Shown here one piece after another: positions 35,418-43,780 of a stretch of DNA of 64,000 bases. The notes below the pieces were generated by a model. It had not been told where the DNA came from. It was given only the letters and a program-made list of their open reading frames with translations, and made no database searches. Source of the DNA: an uncultured Planctomycetaceae bacterium (GTDB lineage Bacteria > Planctomycetota > Planctomycetia > Planctomycetales > Planctomycetaceae); the NCBI GenBank assembly GCA_937916515.1, contig CALFSX010000063.1, positions 1-64,000 of the forward strand, written 5' to 3'. The stretch's first letter is position 1; each line of letters begins with the position of its first letter. A program made the translations under genes and the position numbers.

Positions 35418-36830
35418 CTACTCTTTTCTTCTCGCACGTCGGCGCTTTGGCGGAGCCGGTTGTTTCTTACTGGAAACTCTGCCGGCCTGGCGTTCGGTTG
35501 GGTCATACCAATCTGTGAGAAGGCCGCTGAGTTCCAGCACGAGATCGGGCTTCTTTGAAGCGAGGTTGACCTTCTCGTCAGGATCACCCTTCAGATCATA
35601 CAGCTGGGGGGCCCCACCTTCGGGCGCATATTTCATTTTTCCCGGCGCTCCATCGTAGGTCAGCAGCAGCTTGTCGTGGCCGCGGATCACCCAGCGATAC
35701 AGAAGCGACGCCTGGGGATTTTCGATGTCGGCGATGTCGTGGGCAAACGATTCGCCGAACAACGTATTTCGCTCGATGGCCTTTGCAGACTTCAGTTCCG
35801 GAAGAAGATTAAGCCCAGGGAAATCGTGCGGACCGGTTGCTCCAGCGGCTGCCAGAACGGTCGGGACAAAATCAATCGACGAACAAAGTTCAGGGCGGTC
35901 GGCTGCAGGAATGGTTCCCGGCCAGCGGAACATGATCGGCGTACGCGTTCCAAATTCGTTGGGGCTGCGTTTGGATCGTGGTGCGTAACTGCCTTTCTCG
36001 GTCTGAATCCAGCCGTTGTCGCAGACGTAGACGAAAATCGTGTTTTCTTTGAGGCCCGAGTCGTCGATGTGATTGACCAAAGCGCCGCAGGTTTCATCGA
36101 ACCATTCACACATCGCGTAATATTTCGCGATCCGTTCGTGAACTCCCTTCGCCGTGTACTTCTCAAGCAGCCGTGCCGGAGGAGTGTGCGGTGTATGTGG
36201 CATGAACGGTGCGTACCAAACAAAGAACGGCTTTTTTGCTGCCACGCTACGATCGATAAAATCGGTGACCGGCCCCAAACCATCGCGTCCGATCCTGAGA
36301 CCCGCATCGCCGTGTCGTCCGCCCTTGTTGGGAAACCCCTTGGTCATGCCCTCAGTAAATCCGCCTCGTTGATAAGAACCTTCCCACCACTTACCGCTCT
36401 GGTGGCTGACATAGCCCTTCTTCGCCAGCCACTGAGGAAGGGCACCAGTCTGATCAATGTGCGAGATGAGGAGTTCTCTCGCATCCTTGCCCGCCTTCTC
36501 AGCGTGAGCCTTGTTGGCAGGCGTGTTCGCCGGATCGTTTCCGGTCGTTTTGTTCTGGTGCGAATACAGGCCAGTGATCAGCGTCATCAACGAAGGCCGG
36601 CATAACGCAGTCGGAACATAACCTCGCCGGAACAACGCGCTTTCCGATGCGAGTTTGTCGAGATGAGGCGTTTCGATTTCCGGATGCCCCATGAATCCGT
36701 AATCGGTATAGCCCTGGTCATCGGACAGAATCAAAACGATGTTAGGCGGCTTCGATTCAGCGGCGGTCGCGGTTGATACGATCAAACAGAGTGGCAGCAG
36801 GCTGCGAATCATATTCATATTCTTCTTCAT
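35418..36830 (-). CDS. Exported sulfatase with CRPSL active-site motif
   Basis: A 470-residue S1-type sulfatase. Signal peptide residues 1-24 end ATA/AE. NIVLILSDDQGYTDYGFMGH supplies the metal ligands. The formylglycine motif reads CRPSL (77-81, within YVPTALCRPSLMTLITG): the final arginine of C-x-P-S-R is leucine. GYVSHQSGKWWEGSYQRGGF holds the active-site Lys with Trp in place of the usual His, and YVCDNGWIQTEKG replaces SDNG. These changes together suggest a distinct subgroup or altered maturation rather than a random mutation. The C-terminus is very basic (KKQPAPPKRRRARRKE). It follows the DUF1080/cytochrome gene, with repeat families A and B between. Confidence 0.88.
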   Translation of the reverse strand: MKKNMNMIRSLLPLCLIVSTATAAESKPPNIVLILSDDQGYTDYGFMGHPEIETPHLDKLASESALFRRGYVPTALCRPSLMTLITGLYSHQNKTTGNDPANTPANKAHAEKAGKDARELLISHIDQTGALPQWLAKKGYVSHQSGKWWEGSYQRGGFTEGMTKGFPNKGGRHGDAGLRIGRDGLGPVTDFIDRSVAAKKPFFVWYAPFMPHTPHTPPARLLEKYTAKGVHERIAKYYAMCEWFDETCGALVNHIDDSGLKENTIFVYVCDNGWIQTEKGSYAPRSKRSPNEFGTRTPIMFRWPGTIPAADRPELCSSIDFVPTVLAAAGATGPHDFPGLNLLPELKSAKAIERNTLFGESFAHDIADIENPQASLLYRWVIRGHDKLLLTYDGAPGKMKYAPEGGAPQLYDLKGDPDEKVNLASKKPDLVLELSGLLTDWYDPTERQAGRVSSKKQPAPPKRRRARRKE

Positions 36831-36854
36831 AGAGCCGGTTTGAAAACTATTGGT

Positions 36855-36876
36855 AACCCGACGCGGCAGCGAGGGA
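36855..36876. repeat. Family A half-repeat
   Basis: AACCCGACGCGGCAGCGAGG (36855-36874) matches the family A arm except for a small internal change. No inverted partner arm was found next to it. It lies in the gap between the DUF1080 gene and the CRPSL sulfatase, close to a family B palindrome. Confidence 0.75.
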
Positions 36877-36939
36877 GAAATTGCGTGAGAAAGTCAGGCA
36901 GGATCTCAGAATGCGGTATAGCGTAATTAGACCGAGGTT

Positions 36940-37006
36940 CTCGCACAAAGGCACGAAGCCACGAAGAAATTGGTCCCGCCTTTGTGTCTTCGTGCCTTTG
37001 TGTGAG
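36940..37006. repeat. Family B palindromic repeat
   Basis: CTCGCACAAAGGCACGAAGC... (36940-36965) is matched in inverse by 36981-37006 around a 15-base spacer. It is a second copy of the element at 19551-19626, again lying between two minus-strand genes. Confidence 0.85.
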
Positions 37007-37052
37007 ATTTTTGGGATTTGGTTGCGAGTGCGCCGCATCGGCGATCACTAAA

Positions 37053-40000
37053 TCATTTCTGAAAGTACTCGTGCGCGGAATCACCGCTGCTGATGAGGTA
37101 CGCGATTAGATCAAGAATTTCGCCCTCCGTCATCCGATTGAACAGGCCCACTGGCATCGGTGATGTCTTCGACACGATCAGTTCGTCAATTGTATTTCGA
37201 TCGATTGTGACCTGCTTGTTGGGGTCTGTGAGGTCTGTGTTAAGCACCAGAATATCGCCATCTTTTCTGACACCCAGGTTGACGATGACACCGGTGTGAA
37301 CAAGGCCTTCGTCTGTGAGGATTGACACGGCCGAAAATTGGTCGTTGATAACCTTGCTGGGATTGATCACCTGATCCAACAGATCATGGGCCGAATAGCG
37401 TCGGCCGGCAGTTGTCAGATCCGGTCCGGTCATGCCTCCCTGATTGCTGAAGCGATGGCAGGCGTAACATCCGGCTGCGGCAAACATCGCGCGGCCGTTG
37501 GAAAAGTCTCGTTGCTTGAGTTCTGTTCGAGCTGCCTGTGACAATTCATCCAGCGTCCATTTGGTTTCTTTTCGACCCGTGAAGATGGCACCGAGGTTTT
37601 CCAGCACGGACTTCTTCACCGGTTTCTTCGCGAGGATTGCTTTAAGCGACTCTGTTTGAGTTTCGCTAAGCGATGCCACGGCGTCGGTGCGGATAAACTC
37701 AATGAATTTTGCGAAGCTTGCTCCACCTCGGTAGTTTGAGGCTTTGAGGAACCACTCAAAGTAAGCGGTATGCAATTCATCGGTCCAACCGGATTTCAGC
37801 ATTCGGATCGAGCGGGCGTATTGCACTTGTTCTTCCTGAGTCGGAGCGGACCCGATCAGCGCCATGGCCTTTGTGGCCACGGTTGGTGACTGAAGGTAGG
37901 CAAGTGTTTCGCACAACAGCCAGTTCAGGTCGGCTGATTCGGATGGGAACAGCGGATCGACGGCTGCGATCAGTTTCTGAACGGTCGCATCATCGGGTCG
38001 GCCGAAGCGATTGAGGATGATTTGCAGTGTCCGCTGCAATGTCAGCTGGCTGGTCGCGTCCAGTTTCGGCAAGTCAATCGCCAGAAGAGCGGTCAGCATT
38101 CTGTCACGCATTTCCGTGTTGACCGGTGCGGCGGTACGTGTTCGGTGCTGTGGGCATTCGCCGCTGACTCGCGCCAGAGCCAGCAGAGCGACCACCTGTT
38201 TCTGCGGATCGGATTCGATCAGCGCTTTATCTGCCCATGTCCCTACGGGCTGATGCTCGATGGCTGTTCGCGCGGCAAAGCGGATGAATCGATCTGAACT
38301 CGACAAATGTGGCCATGCGGCTTTGATGGCCTCGGTGTTCTGTCCGCCGTGGAATACTTCTAAGTCGTGGCGTGTCTTTCTCGCTGTAGCCGAACTCGTC
38401 AAGAGTTCCGAAGCGCCCTGATCGGAGTCTGAAGTCTTGGCGACTTCAGCTACGGGTTCTGTCGATTCATCGCCGACGTATGTGACGCGGTAGAGGCCGG
38501 ACTGCACTTTTCGGCCGCCAATCGTGAAGTACATCGCGCCATCGCCTGGGTGAATAATCGCATCTGTGATCGGCAGCGGAGCGCCGGTGACGAATTCTTC
38601 TTTGGTTGCCGTATACGTCGAACCGTCCGGCTTCAAATGAACGGCGTAGAGTTTTCCCCAACTCCAGTCGAGTGCATACAACGCGTTCTGATACTTCGCG
38701 GGAAACTTCGCTCCGTAGCCGAAGGTTGTGCCCGTCGGCGACCCCGGTCCAATGTCCAGAACCGGCGGCAGGTTGTCGGCGTAGAAGACCGGGCGTTTAC
38801 CGGCACCATTTCGCCAACCGTATTCGGCTCCGCTAGTGACGTGGCAAATTCGTGTCGGACGATACCACGGCATATTAAAGTCGTATTCCATGTCGGCATC
38901 GTAAGTGAACAGTTCTCCGTCGCGATTGAAGGCGGCATCGAAAATGTTGCGAAACCCGTTGGCGTACGCTTCAAACGATTTTCCATCCCAATCGACTTTG
39001 TAAATTATGCCTCCCGGTGCAAGAACACCTTTGTTGTGCCCGCGCCCGTCGGGGAAACTCGGCAGAAGATGATCTTCGCCCCAGACATGTGGGACTTGCG
39101 ACGTTTCCGCCAGCTCCGTTGGCTTGGTGCTGTTGCCAGTGATCAGGAACAACGACTGGCCATCCGGGCTGGGCACGATGGCGTGAACTCCATGATCGCC
39201 TCGCGCGTCAAGAGTTCGCAATGCCTCGACCTTGTCCAGCTGATCGTCTCCATCGCTGTCCGTGACCCGGTACAGGCCTGACGGAATCTTCTTTTCGTAG
39301 TCATTGACCCCGACATACAAGGCGTCATCTTTCCAGACCATTCCGTTGACGGCTCGAATGTCGGCCGGAACAGGCTGCACATCGGCGGCACTCAGTGTTT
39401 TTCCATTCGCAGGCGGCGTTATTCGATACAACCCGCCGAATTGATCGCTGACCAGCAGCCGACCTTTGTTGTCGGTGCAGAGATTGACCCATGAACCGTG
39501 CGTATCGCCGGGAACGGAATACAGCAGTTCTGCTTTGAATCCCCTGGCAACTTTGATGCGGTCGATGGGAGTCGCCGTGTTGCCGGGCTTCACAACAACG
39601 GCATCGATCGCCGCCTTTGCCTTCTTGCCCTTCACATGACGCAGCCCGATGTCTTTGAATTCGACCGTCATTGGTTTTCCGGCGTGGAGCTGCAGCGCAA
39701 GAATTCCCTTTCGTTTTGCTTCCGGATGATTGTCCGTCAAATCCATCGTGGTGACGCCGTTGACCTGATGAATCTGCCGGTTCCCGACCGCGATGATGGT
39801 CAGTTCGTTCCATTCGGTGTCAACTAGCTTCTGATTCTTGTCGCCAACTTCACCGACAACTTTCGGCTTGCCGTCAGTCCCAACAACGACCTTCTGAAAT
39901 CGTTTGGCCACAATTCCGCGCCACTTTTCTGCATACAACATCCCGAAGAACTCGGGCTTCGGATGCAAGTCGGCCTGATAGCCTTTGGCGACAAAATCTT

Positions 40001-40310
40001 CAGGCTTGCCGACCAATTCGCTGCGGTATTGCACGCCCGAGTTATTCCCTGAAAAGCGAACCTTCGTTTTAAACACAAAGTCGCCAACGTCACCGCCCTG
40101 CCAGACGAGGAATGTATTGCCTTTGGTTGGCTTGTCTTTTGTCGTCTGGCCAAAGATGGCCCCGTCCTTAACGGACCAGAACTCCGTCTTTCCAGCCCAG
40201 CCGGAAAGGTCTTTGCCATTGAAGAGTGACTGGAATTCCTGAGCGCTGGCGGCAGAACAGAGAACAGGAATCAGGATGAGTACGGAGAGGAGTTTCATCG
40301 ATCTCGTCAT
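37053..40310 (-). CDS. DUF1080 / beta-propeller / cytochrome c fusion protein
   Basis: A 1085-residue exported multidomain protein. The chosen ATG (40310) gives a clean signal peptide ending SAASAQ; an upstream ATG at 40352 lies inside the duplicated leader cassette, and Met5 is also possible. Residues about 25-205 are DUF1080 (3-keto-disaccharide hydrolase-like, FQSLFNGKDLSGWAGKTEFW). Residues about 225-600 form a glucose-dehydrogenase-like propeller of the planctomycete membrane-bound dehydrogenase type. A helical HEAT-like part follows (about 640-900), then a c-type heme domain with CYACH at 948-952 and the downstream GPDLTTAGRRYS segment. It probably oxidises or cleaves sugars and passes electrons to its heme. 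Residues about 619-627 (VAEVAKTS) come from a family F repeat. Confidence 0.9.
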   Translation of the reverse strand: MTRSMKLLSVLILIPVLCSAASAQEFQSLFNGKDLSGWAGKTEFWSVKDGAIFGQTTKDKPTKGNTFLVWQGGDVGDFVFKTKVRFSGNNSGVQYRSELVGKPEDFVAKGYQADLHPKPEFFGMLYAEKWRGIVAKRFQKVVVGTDGKPKVVGEVGDKNQKLVDTEWNELTIIAVGNRQIHQVNGVTTMDLTDNHPEAKRKGILALQLHAGKPMTVEFKDIGLRHVKGKKAKAAIDAVVVKPGNTATPIDRIKVARGFKAELLYSVPGDTHGSWVNLCTDNKGRLLVSDQFGGLYRITPPANGKTLSAADVQPVPADIRAVNGMVWKDDALYVGVNDYEKKIPSGLYRVTDSDGDDQLDKVEALRTLDARGDHGVHAIVPSPDGQSLFLITGNSTKPTELAETSQVPHVWGEDHLLPSFPDGRGHNKGVLAPGGIIYKVDWDGKSFEAYANGFRNIFDAAFNRDGELFTYDADMEYDFNMPWYRPTRICHVTSGAEYGWRNGAGKRPVFYADNLPPVLDIGPGSPTGTTFGYGAKFPAKYQNALYALDWSWGKLYAVHLKPDGSTYTATKEEFVTGAPLPITDAIIHPGDGAMYFTIGGRKVQSGLYRVTYVGDESTEPVAEVAKTSDSDQGASELLTSSATARKTRHDLEVFHGGQNTEAIKAAWPHLSSSDRFIRFAARTAIEHQPVGTWADKALIESDPQKQVVALLALARVSGECPQHRTRTAAPVNTEMRDRMLTALLAIDLPKLDATSQLTLQRTLQIILNRFGRPDDATVQKLIAAVDPLFPSESADLNWLLCETLAYLQSPTVATKAMALIGSAPTQEEQVQYARSIRMLKSGWTDELHTAYFEWFLKASNYRGGASFAKFIEFIRTDAVASLSETQTESLKAILAKKPVKKSVLENLGAIFTGRKETKWTLDELSQAARTELKQRDFSNGRAMFAAAGCYACHRFSNQGGMTGPDLTTAGRRYSAHDLLDQVINPSKVINDQFSAVSILTDEGLVHTGVIVNLGVRKDGDILVLNTDLTDPNKQVTIDRNTIDELIVSKTSPMPVGLFNRMTEGEILDLIAYLISSGDSAHEYFQK
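38431..38456. repeat. Family F repeat inside a coding sequence
   Basis: GAAGTCTTGGCGACTTCAGC at 38431-38450 plus TACGGG is the reverse complement of a GTAGCTGAAGTCGCCAAGAC-type repeat, related to 35250-35277. It is translated as PVAEVAKTS between the propeller and HEAT-like parts of the DUF1080 fusion protein. Confidence 0.5.
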
Positions 40311-40428
40311 TTTTTCTGGTTCAGTGAATGGAGTTGTTTCGTGGCGCGGCATGGGAGCAAGAGGAATGCGTACCTAAAGAGTCGCTACCGGCCCGGGACG
40401 AATTCAACGCGGAAATTCTGAGAATTTA
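40300..40428. repeat. Duplicated 129-bp leader cassette, copy 1
   Basis: This stretch is nearly the same as 45607-45735 in the same orientation, with equal length. It covers the start codon of the DUF1080 gene (40308-40310) and everything up to a promoter-like element at 40396-40428. On the minus strand both copies share the frame ETTPFTEP(E/D)KMTRS. It looks like a promoter-plus-leader segment copied between two genes. Confidence 0.85.
40396..40428 (-). promoter_or_regulatory. Possible ECF-type promoter element in cassette copy 1
   Basis: The minus strand reads CTCAGAATTTCCGCGTTGAA then TTCGTCC, close to CTCAGAAAATTCTGCGTTAA then ATTTCGTGG before the ECF gene at 52536. It lies 86-118 bases upstream of the DUF1080 start. 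This suggests the same sigma control for both; similarity is the only evidence. Confidence 0.3.
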
Positions 40429-40565
40429 CAGATCGCGATTCAGGAAGCCCAAGACCAAGAACTACCCGGCGAATTTGGTGAGGACGGATGCGTTGGTGTC
40501 TTTGGCCGAATGGCACTGACTCTAGATTTCATCCTCACTTTGGGCCTGTGAATCTTTGCATTGTG

Positions 40566-40643
40566 AGCGGCACGGCGCTAGCCGCCGGTTCTTACGCGTT
40601 CGGTTTTTCCTGTAAATTCACCTACGGCTAGCGCCTTGTCGCT
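40566..40643. repeat. Family D palindromic repeat (GGCGCTAGCCG type)
   Basis: AGCGGCACGGCGCTAGCCG (40566-40584) is matched in inverse by CGGCTAGCGCCTTGTCGCT (40625-40643) with one mismatch around 40 bases. It lies in the gap between the DUF1501 stop (40669) and the DUF1080 gene. A related half-copy is translated inside the gene at 50408-51991. Apart from this, the cassette and the bases 40429-40565, which show nothing, the gap is empty. Confidence 0.8.
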
Positions 40644-40668
40644 CGCAAGAACCGATAAGGACCTGCGA

Positions 40669-41910
40669 TCAGGCGAACAACTCTTTGCGAGCTTCGCCAT
40701 CATCGGCCAGTTTGAAGGGGCGGCCACTGGGACTCTTTTCCTCATGCGCGAGGTCAATGCCGAGTCTCCAGGCGATCGTCGCGTTGAAATCGGTCACGTC
40801 CAGCACATCGTCGGCGGCTGTTTGGCCATCTTTCGTTGTGGTGCCGTAGATCTGTCCCGCCTTGACGCCAGCGCCGGCCAGCAGGCAGGTGAAACCGTCC
40901 GGGTGATGATCTCGGCCCTTGTTCGGATTCACGCCCGGCTTCCTGCCGAACTCCGTTGAGACAACGACCAGTGTCGAATCCAATAAACTCTTTTCTGTCA
41001 GGTGCGTTAGCAGCGACGACAAGCCTTTGTCCAGCTTGCCGGCGTTGGATGGCAACTTGCCGTAAAGGTCATCGTGATAATCCCAGCCACCTAATTCCAC
41101 TTTGACGTAACGCACGCCACGTTCAACAAGTCGACCTGCCAACATACAACTGCGACTGAATTCCTGCTTGTCATACAGACCAGCAATGTACTTGTTTTCA
41201 TTCTCAAGATCGAAGGCATCAATATCCTTCGAGTTCATGAACTTCAGCGAGCCCTTGTAGGTGTCGACATAGGCCCGCGTATCCTTGGTGCCATGCTCCT
41301 GATCGAAATCTCCATTCAACGAATCCAGAATACTGAGTCGCTTCTTGAACTTAGCTTTTTTGACTGCAGCATTCCGGTTCACAAAATCGATCCCGGTGCT
41401 CGTATTCCTGACGGGCAATGCCGCCCACTGCCCCGGGAAAAATCCGGCCGTCCCAGCACTGCCTTTGCCGATGCTGACAAAGTTTGGCAGGCTGTCCTGA
41501 TTGGTGGTTAAGCGTTTGCTGATCCAGGCTCCAAGTTCAGGATGTGTGATCGACGATCGCGGGTCGTAGCTGGTCAACATCTTGTAAATCCCCGCTGGGT
41601 GGGCACCCTGGTTGGACTTCATGGAATTGATAACCAGCAGCTTGTCCATCTGCTGAGCCAGCGTGGGGAAGTAATGACTCACCCGGACGCCGTCGACATT
41701 GCTTTTGATGATCTTTGAATCCGCAATGACCGCTTTGTCAACATCCATGTTAAAGCTGTCATACTGACTCAAGCCACCAGACAGAAAGATGTTGATCACC
41801 GACCTGGCTTTGGGTGCTTGCCCTGCTGCGGCTGCTGCGGAATTGGCATTCAAGAAAGGCAGAGACATCCCTGTCATGCCGACGCTGTAGATAAATTTTC
41901 GACGTTTCAT
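40669..41910 (-). CDS. DUF1501 exported protein
   Basis: A 413-residue DUF1501 protein. Its start MKRRKFIYSVGMTGMSLPFL resembles a twin-arginine signal. Family landmarks include INIFLSGGLSQYDSFNMDVD, VINSMKSNQGAHPAGIYKML, GRLVERGVRYVKVELGGWDY and the C-terminal GRDHHPDGFTCLLAGAGVKA. DUF1501 proteins are related to sulfatase/alkaline phosphatase-like folds and are almost always encoded next to DUF1549/DUF1553 proteins; here that partner lies five bases upstream. Their reaction is not established. The order EF-hand sulfatase, DUF1549/DUF1553, DUF1501, with an ATGA overlap and a five-base gap, points to one operon. Confidence 0.94.
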   Translation of the reverse strand: MKRRKFIYSVGMTGMSLPFLNANSAAAAAGQAPKARSVINIFLSGGLSQYDSFNMDVDKAVIADSKIIKSNVDGVRVSHYFPTLAQQMDKLLVINSMKSNQGAHPAGIYKMLTSYDPRSSITHPELGAWISKRLTTNQDSLPNFVSIGKGSAGTAGFFPGQWAALPVRNTSTGIDFVNRNAAVKKAKFKKRLSILDSLNGDFDQEHGTKDTRAYVDTYKGSLKFMNSKDIDAFDLENENKYIAGLYDKQEFSRSCMLAGRLVERGVRYVKVELGGWDYHDDLYGKLPSNAGKLDKGLSSLLTHLTEKSLLDSTLVVVSTEFGRKPGVNPNKGRDHHPDGFTCLLAGAGVKAGQIYGTTTKDGQTAADDVLDVTDFNATIAWRLGIDLAHEEKSPSGRPFKLADDGEARKELFA

Positions 41911-41914
41911 ATGT

Positions 41915-43780
41915 CTATCTGATAAATCGGAATTCGTTGGAGTTGAGCAGTGCCCAGATCAGGTCATCCTGATCGTTGGAAAACAATGGCTTCTCTGACT
42001 CTTTTGGCAAGCGACCCAAAATCGCCTTCCAAATGATTTCCATTCGCTTGTCAGGCCTGATGGCCCCATCCAGCTTGCGATGCAGATAGGCCTTGGGGTG
42101 CGTGGTGATTTCGTGTTCCAAATCGCCGTTCATCAGATACAGGATCTGAGGAATGTTGGGTTCCGCGTTTGCGCCATCAATTAAATCGCGATCGGATTTC
42201 CCCAACAACATGGCGACATCGTGCCCGCGGTCGGCTTTGCCGTAGGAAGAGACCCTCCATAGATGCTTAGGACCCACAGCTCCATTGCGTTTTCTTGCTT
42301 GATTTTCAACGCGATTTTGAAATGCGCCGCGGCCAGGTCCGTTGGTCGAATACTTCACGAAGTCCTTCACGCCCATCTCTTGTGATTGATCGTAAAAATG
42401 TGTGAAGCCATCCCACCGGAATTCCGTCGCCACATATCGATCGGGCGTTTCGGTCTTGAGGCTCAGGAATGAGTCCACGATGACTTCGGCAGAGATCCTT
42501 CGCACGATGGGGCCATCCAGAAGATAATCGGGGGCGTCTGCATTGAGCGCCAACGACTTGCTTTGGTAGGTCTTGCTGTTGAAAAGGACGCTCAAGAAGT
42601 TTTTGAGGTCATAATCCGTTGCTTTCATGATCGCGATTAGTTGCTGCGTCAATTCCGGATGGTCGCCCATTGCGTCTTGCGTTAAACCGCCCAGTGGTCC
42701 AACCAGTTCTGTGCCCATGACCTGACGCCACAAGCGATTCACCACGGATTTGGTGAACATGGGGTTCTCGGCAGAGACCATCCAGTCGGCCAGAGATTCG
42801 CGAGAATTGATCTGCGGTCCAAAGTTGTTCTTCCTGAGAGCATCGATGTTGGCTTTGGTGAGTTTGTGATCCAGCTTGGGCATTTTGCCAAACAGAACAT
42901 CGGCTTCCATGGCGTCAAAAGGTTTGCCATCTTCGTACTGATAATCATGCGGCAGTCGCATGAACCCGGTGCCGTTTCCATAAATCGCGGCATGCTTTAC
43001 ACGCAGAGATTCACGGTAGACGATCCATTCGTCAAAACTTTTGTTCTTCAGGATCTTGCGATCCCTGGCATACTTCTTCTTTTCCAGATCAGGTGTAGGA
43101 TCGACTCTCAAGTGAGTCTTCGAACTGAAGGCCGCCAGTTTGTAAAAGTCCTTCTGTGTCCAATCATCGAAGGGGTGATCATGACACTGAGCACATTCGA
43201 TGCTTAGCCCCAGAAAGGTTTTCACCGAATTGGCCAGATGATCCAGTGGCATGGGTTCACGGGCGTAGAACCCGGTGGCTCCGTTGCCAGGCTTGTAAAG
43301 TGGACCGCTGGCGTTGATCAGTTCATGAGCCATTTGATCGTACGGCTTGTTGCTGCGGAGGGCTTCCTTGATCCACTCCGAATAATTTCCGGGGTGGTGC
43401 AATTTGTCCCCGACGTATTTCACTCGAAACAGATCAGCCCAGTAGTTGTACCAGTGACTCGAGTAGCCTTTGGAGCTGAGCAGCTTGCAGATCAATCGCG
43501 AACGTTTGTCAGCCTGCTGGTCCGCGATAAAGTTATCCAATTCGTCGATCGTGGGAATGCGACCGACGGCATCCAGATAAACCCGGCGACAAAATGTGTA
43601 GTCATCGATGCCGGGGCGGCGCTCTTGACCGACCTGCTTCAACTGCCGGGCGACCAGTTGATCAATCTGTTGCGCATGCTCCAGGATCGCCGCTGGTTGA
43701 GCAAACGCAGCGGACGTCAAGATTGGGCTAAGCGCAAGTGTCAATAGGCACGCAATGATGGTTCGTTTTCCGTCGTTCAT
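41915..43780 (-). CDS. DUF1549/DUF1553 cytochrome-type protein
   Basis: A 621-residue exported protein. Signal peptide residues 1-27 end AFA. DUF1549 spans about 35-225 with DAVGRIPTIDELDNFIADQQ and the c-type heme site CAQCH at 196-200 followed by DHPFDDW. DUF1553 (about 315-560) shows SRESLADWMVSAENPMFTKS and VNRLWRQVMGTELVGPLGGL. No extra N-terminal cytochrome domain is present, so it is a short version of the family. The role is unproven but linked to the DUF1501 partner. The ATG overlaps the sulfatase stop by four bases (43777-43780), so translation is coupled to the EF-hand sulfatase. Confidence 0.94.
   Translation of the reverse strand: MNDGKRTIIACLLTLALSPILTSAAFAQPAAILEHAQQIDQLVARQLKQVGQERRPGIDDYTFCRRVYLDAVGRIPTIDELDNFIADQQADKRSRLICKLLSSKGYSSHWYNYWADLFRVKYVGDKLHHPGNYSEWIKEALRSNKPYDQMAHELINASGPLYKPGNGATGFYAREPMPLDHLANSVKTFLGLSIECAQCHDHPFDDWTQKDFYKLAAFSSKTHLRVDPTPDLEKKKYARDRKILKNKSFDEWIVYRESLRVKHAAIYGNGTGFMRLPHDYQYEDGKPFDAMEADVLFGKMPKLDHKLTKANIDALRKNNFGPQINSRESLADWMVSAENPMFTKSVVNRLWRQVMGTELVGPLGGLTQDAMGDHPELTQQLIAIMKATDYDLKNFLSVLFNSKTYQSKSLALNADAPDYLLDGPIVRRISAEVIVDSFLSLKTETPDRYVATEFRWDGFTHFYDQSQEMGVKDFVKYSTNGPGRGAFQNRVENQARKRNGAVGPKHLWRVSSYGKADRGHDVAMLLGKSDRDLIDGANAEPNIPQILYLMNGDLEHEITTHPKAYLHRKLDGAIRPDKRMEIIWKAILGRLPKESEKPLFSNDQDDLIWALLNSNEFRFIR

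Noticed and set aside
15339-37006. CRISPR array
   Set aside because: The repeats are dispersed palindromes, not evenly spaced direct repeats with unique spacers, and there are no cas genes.
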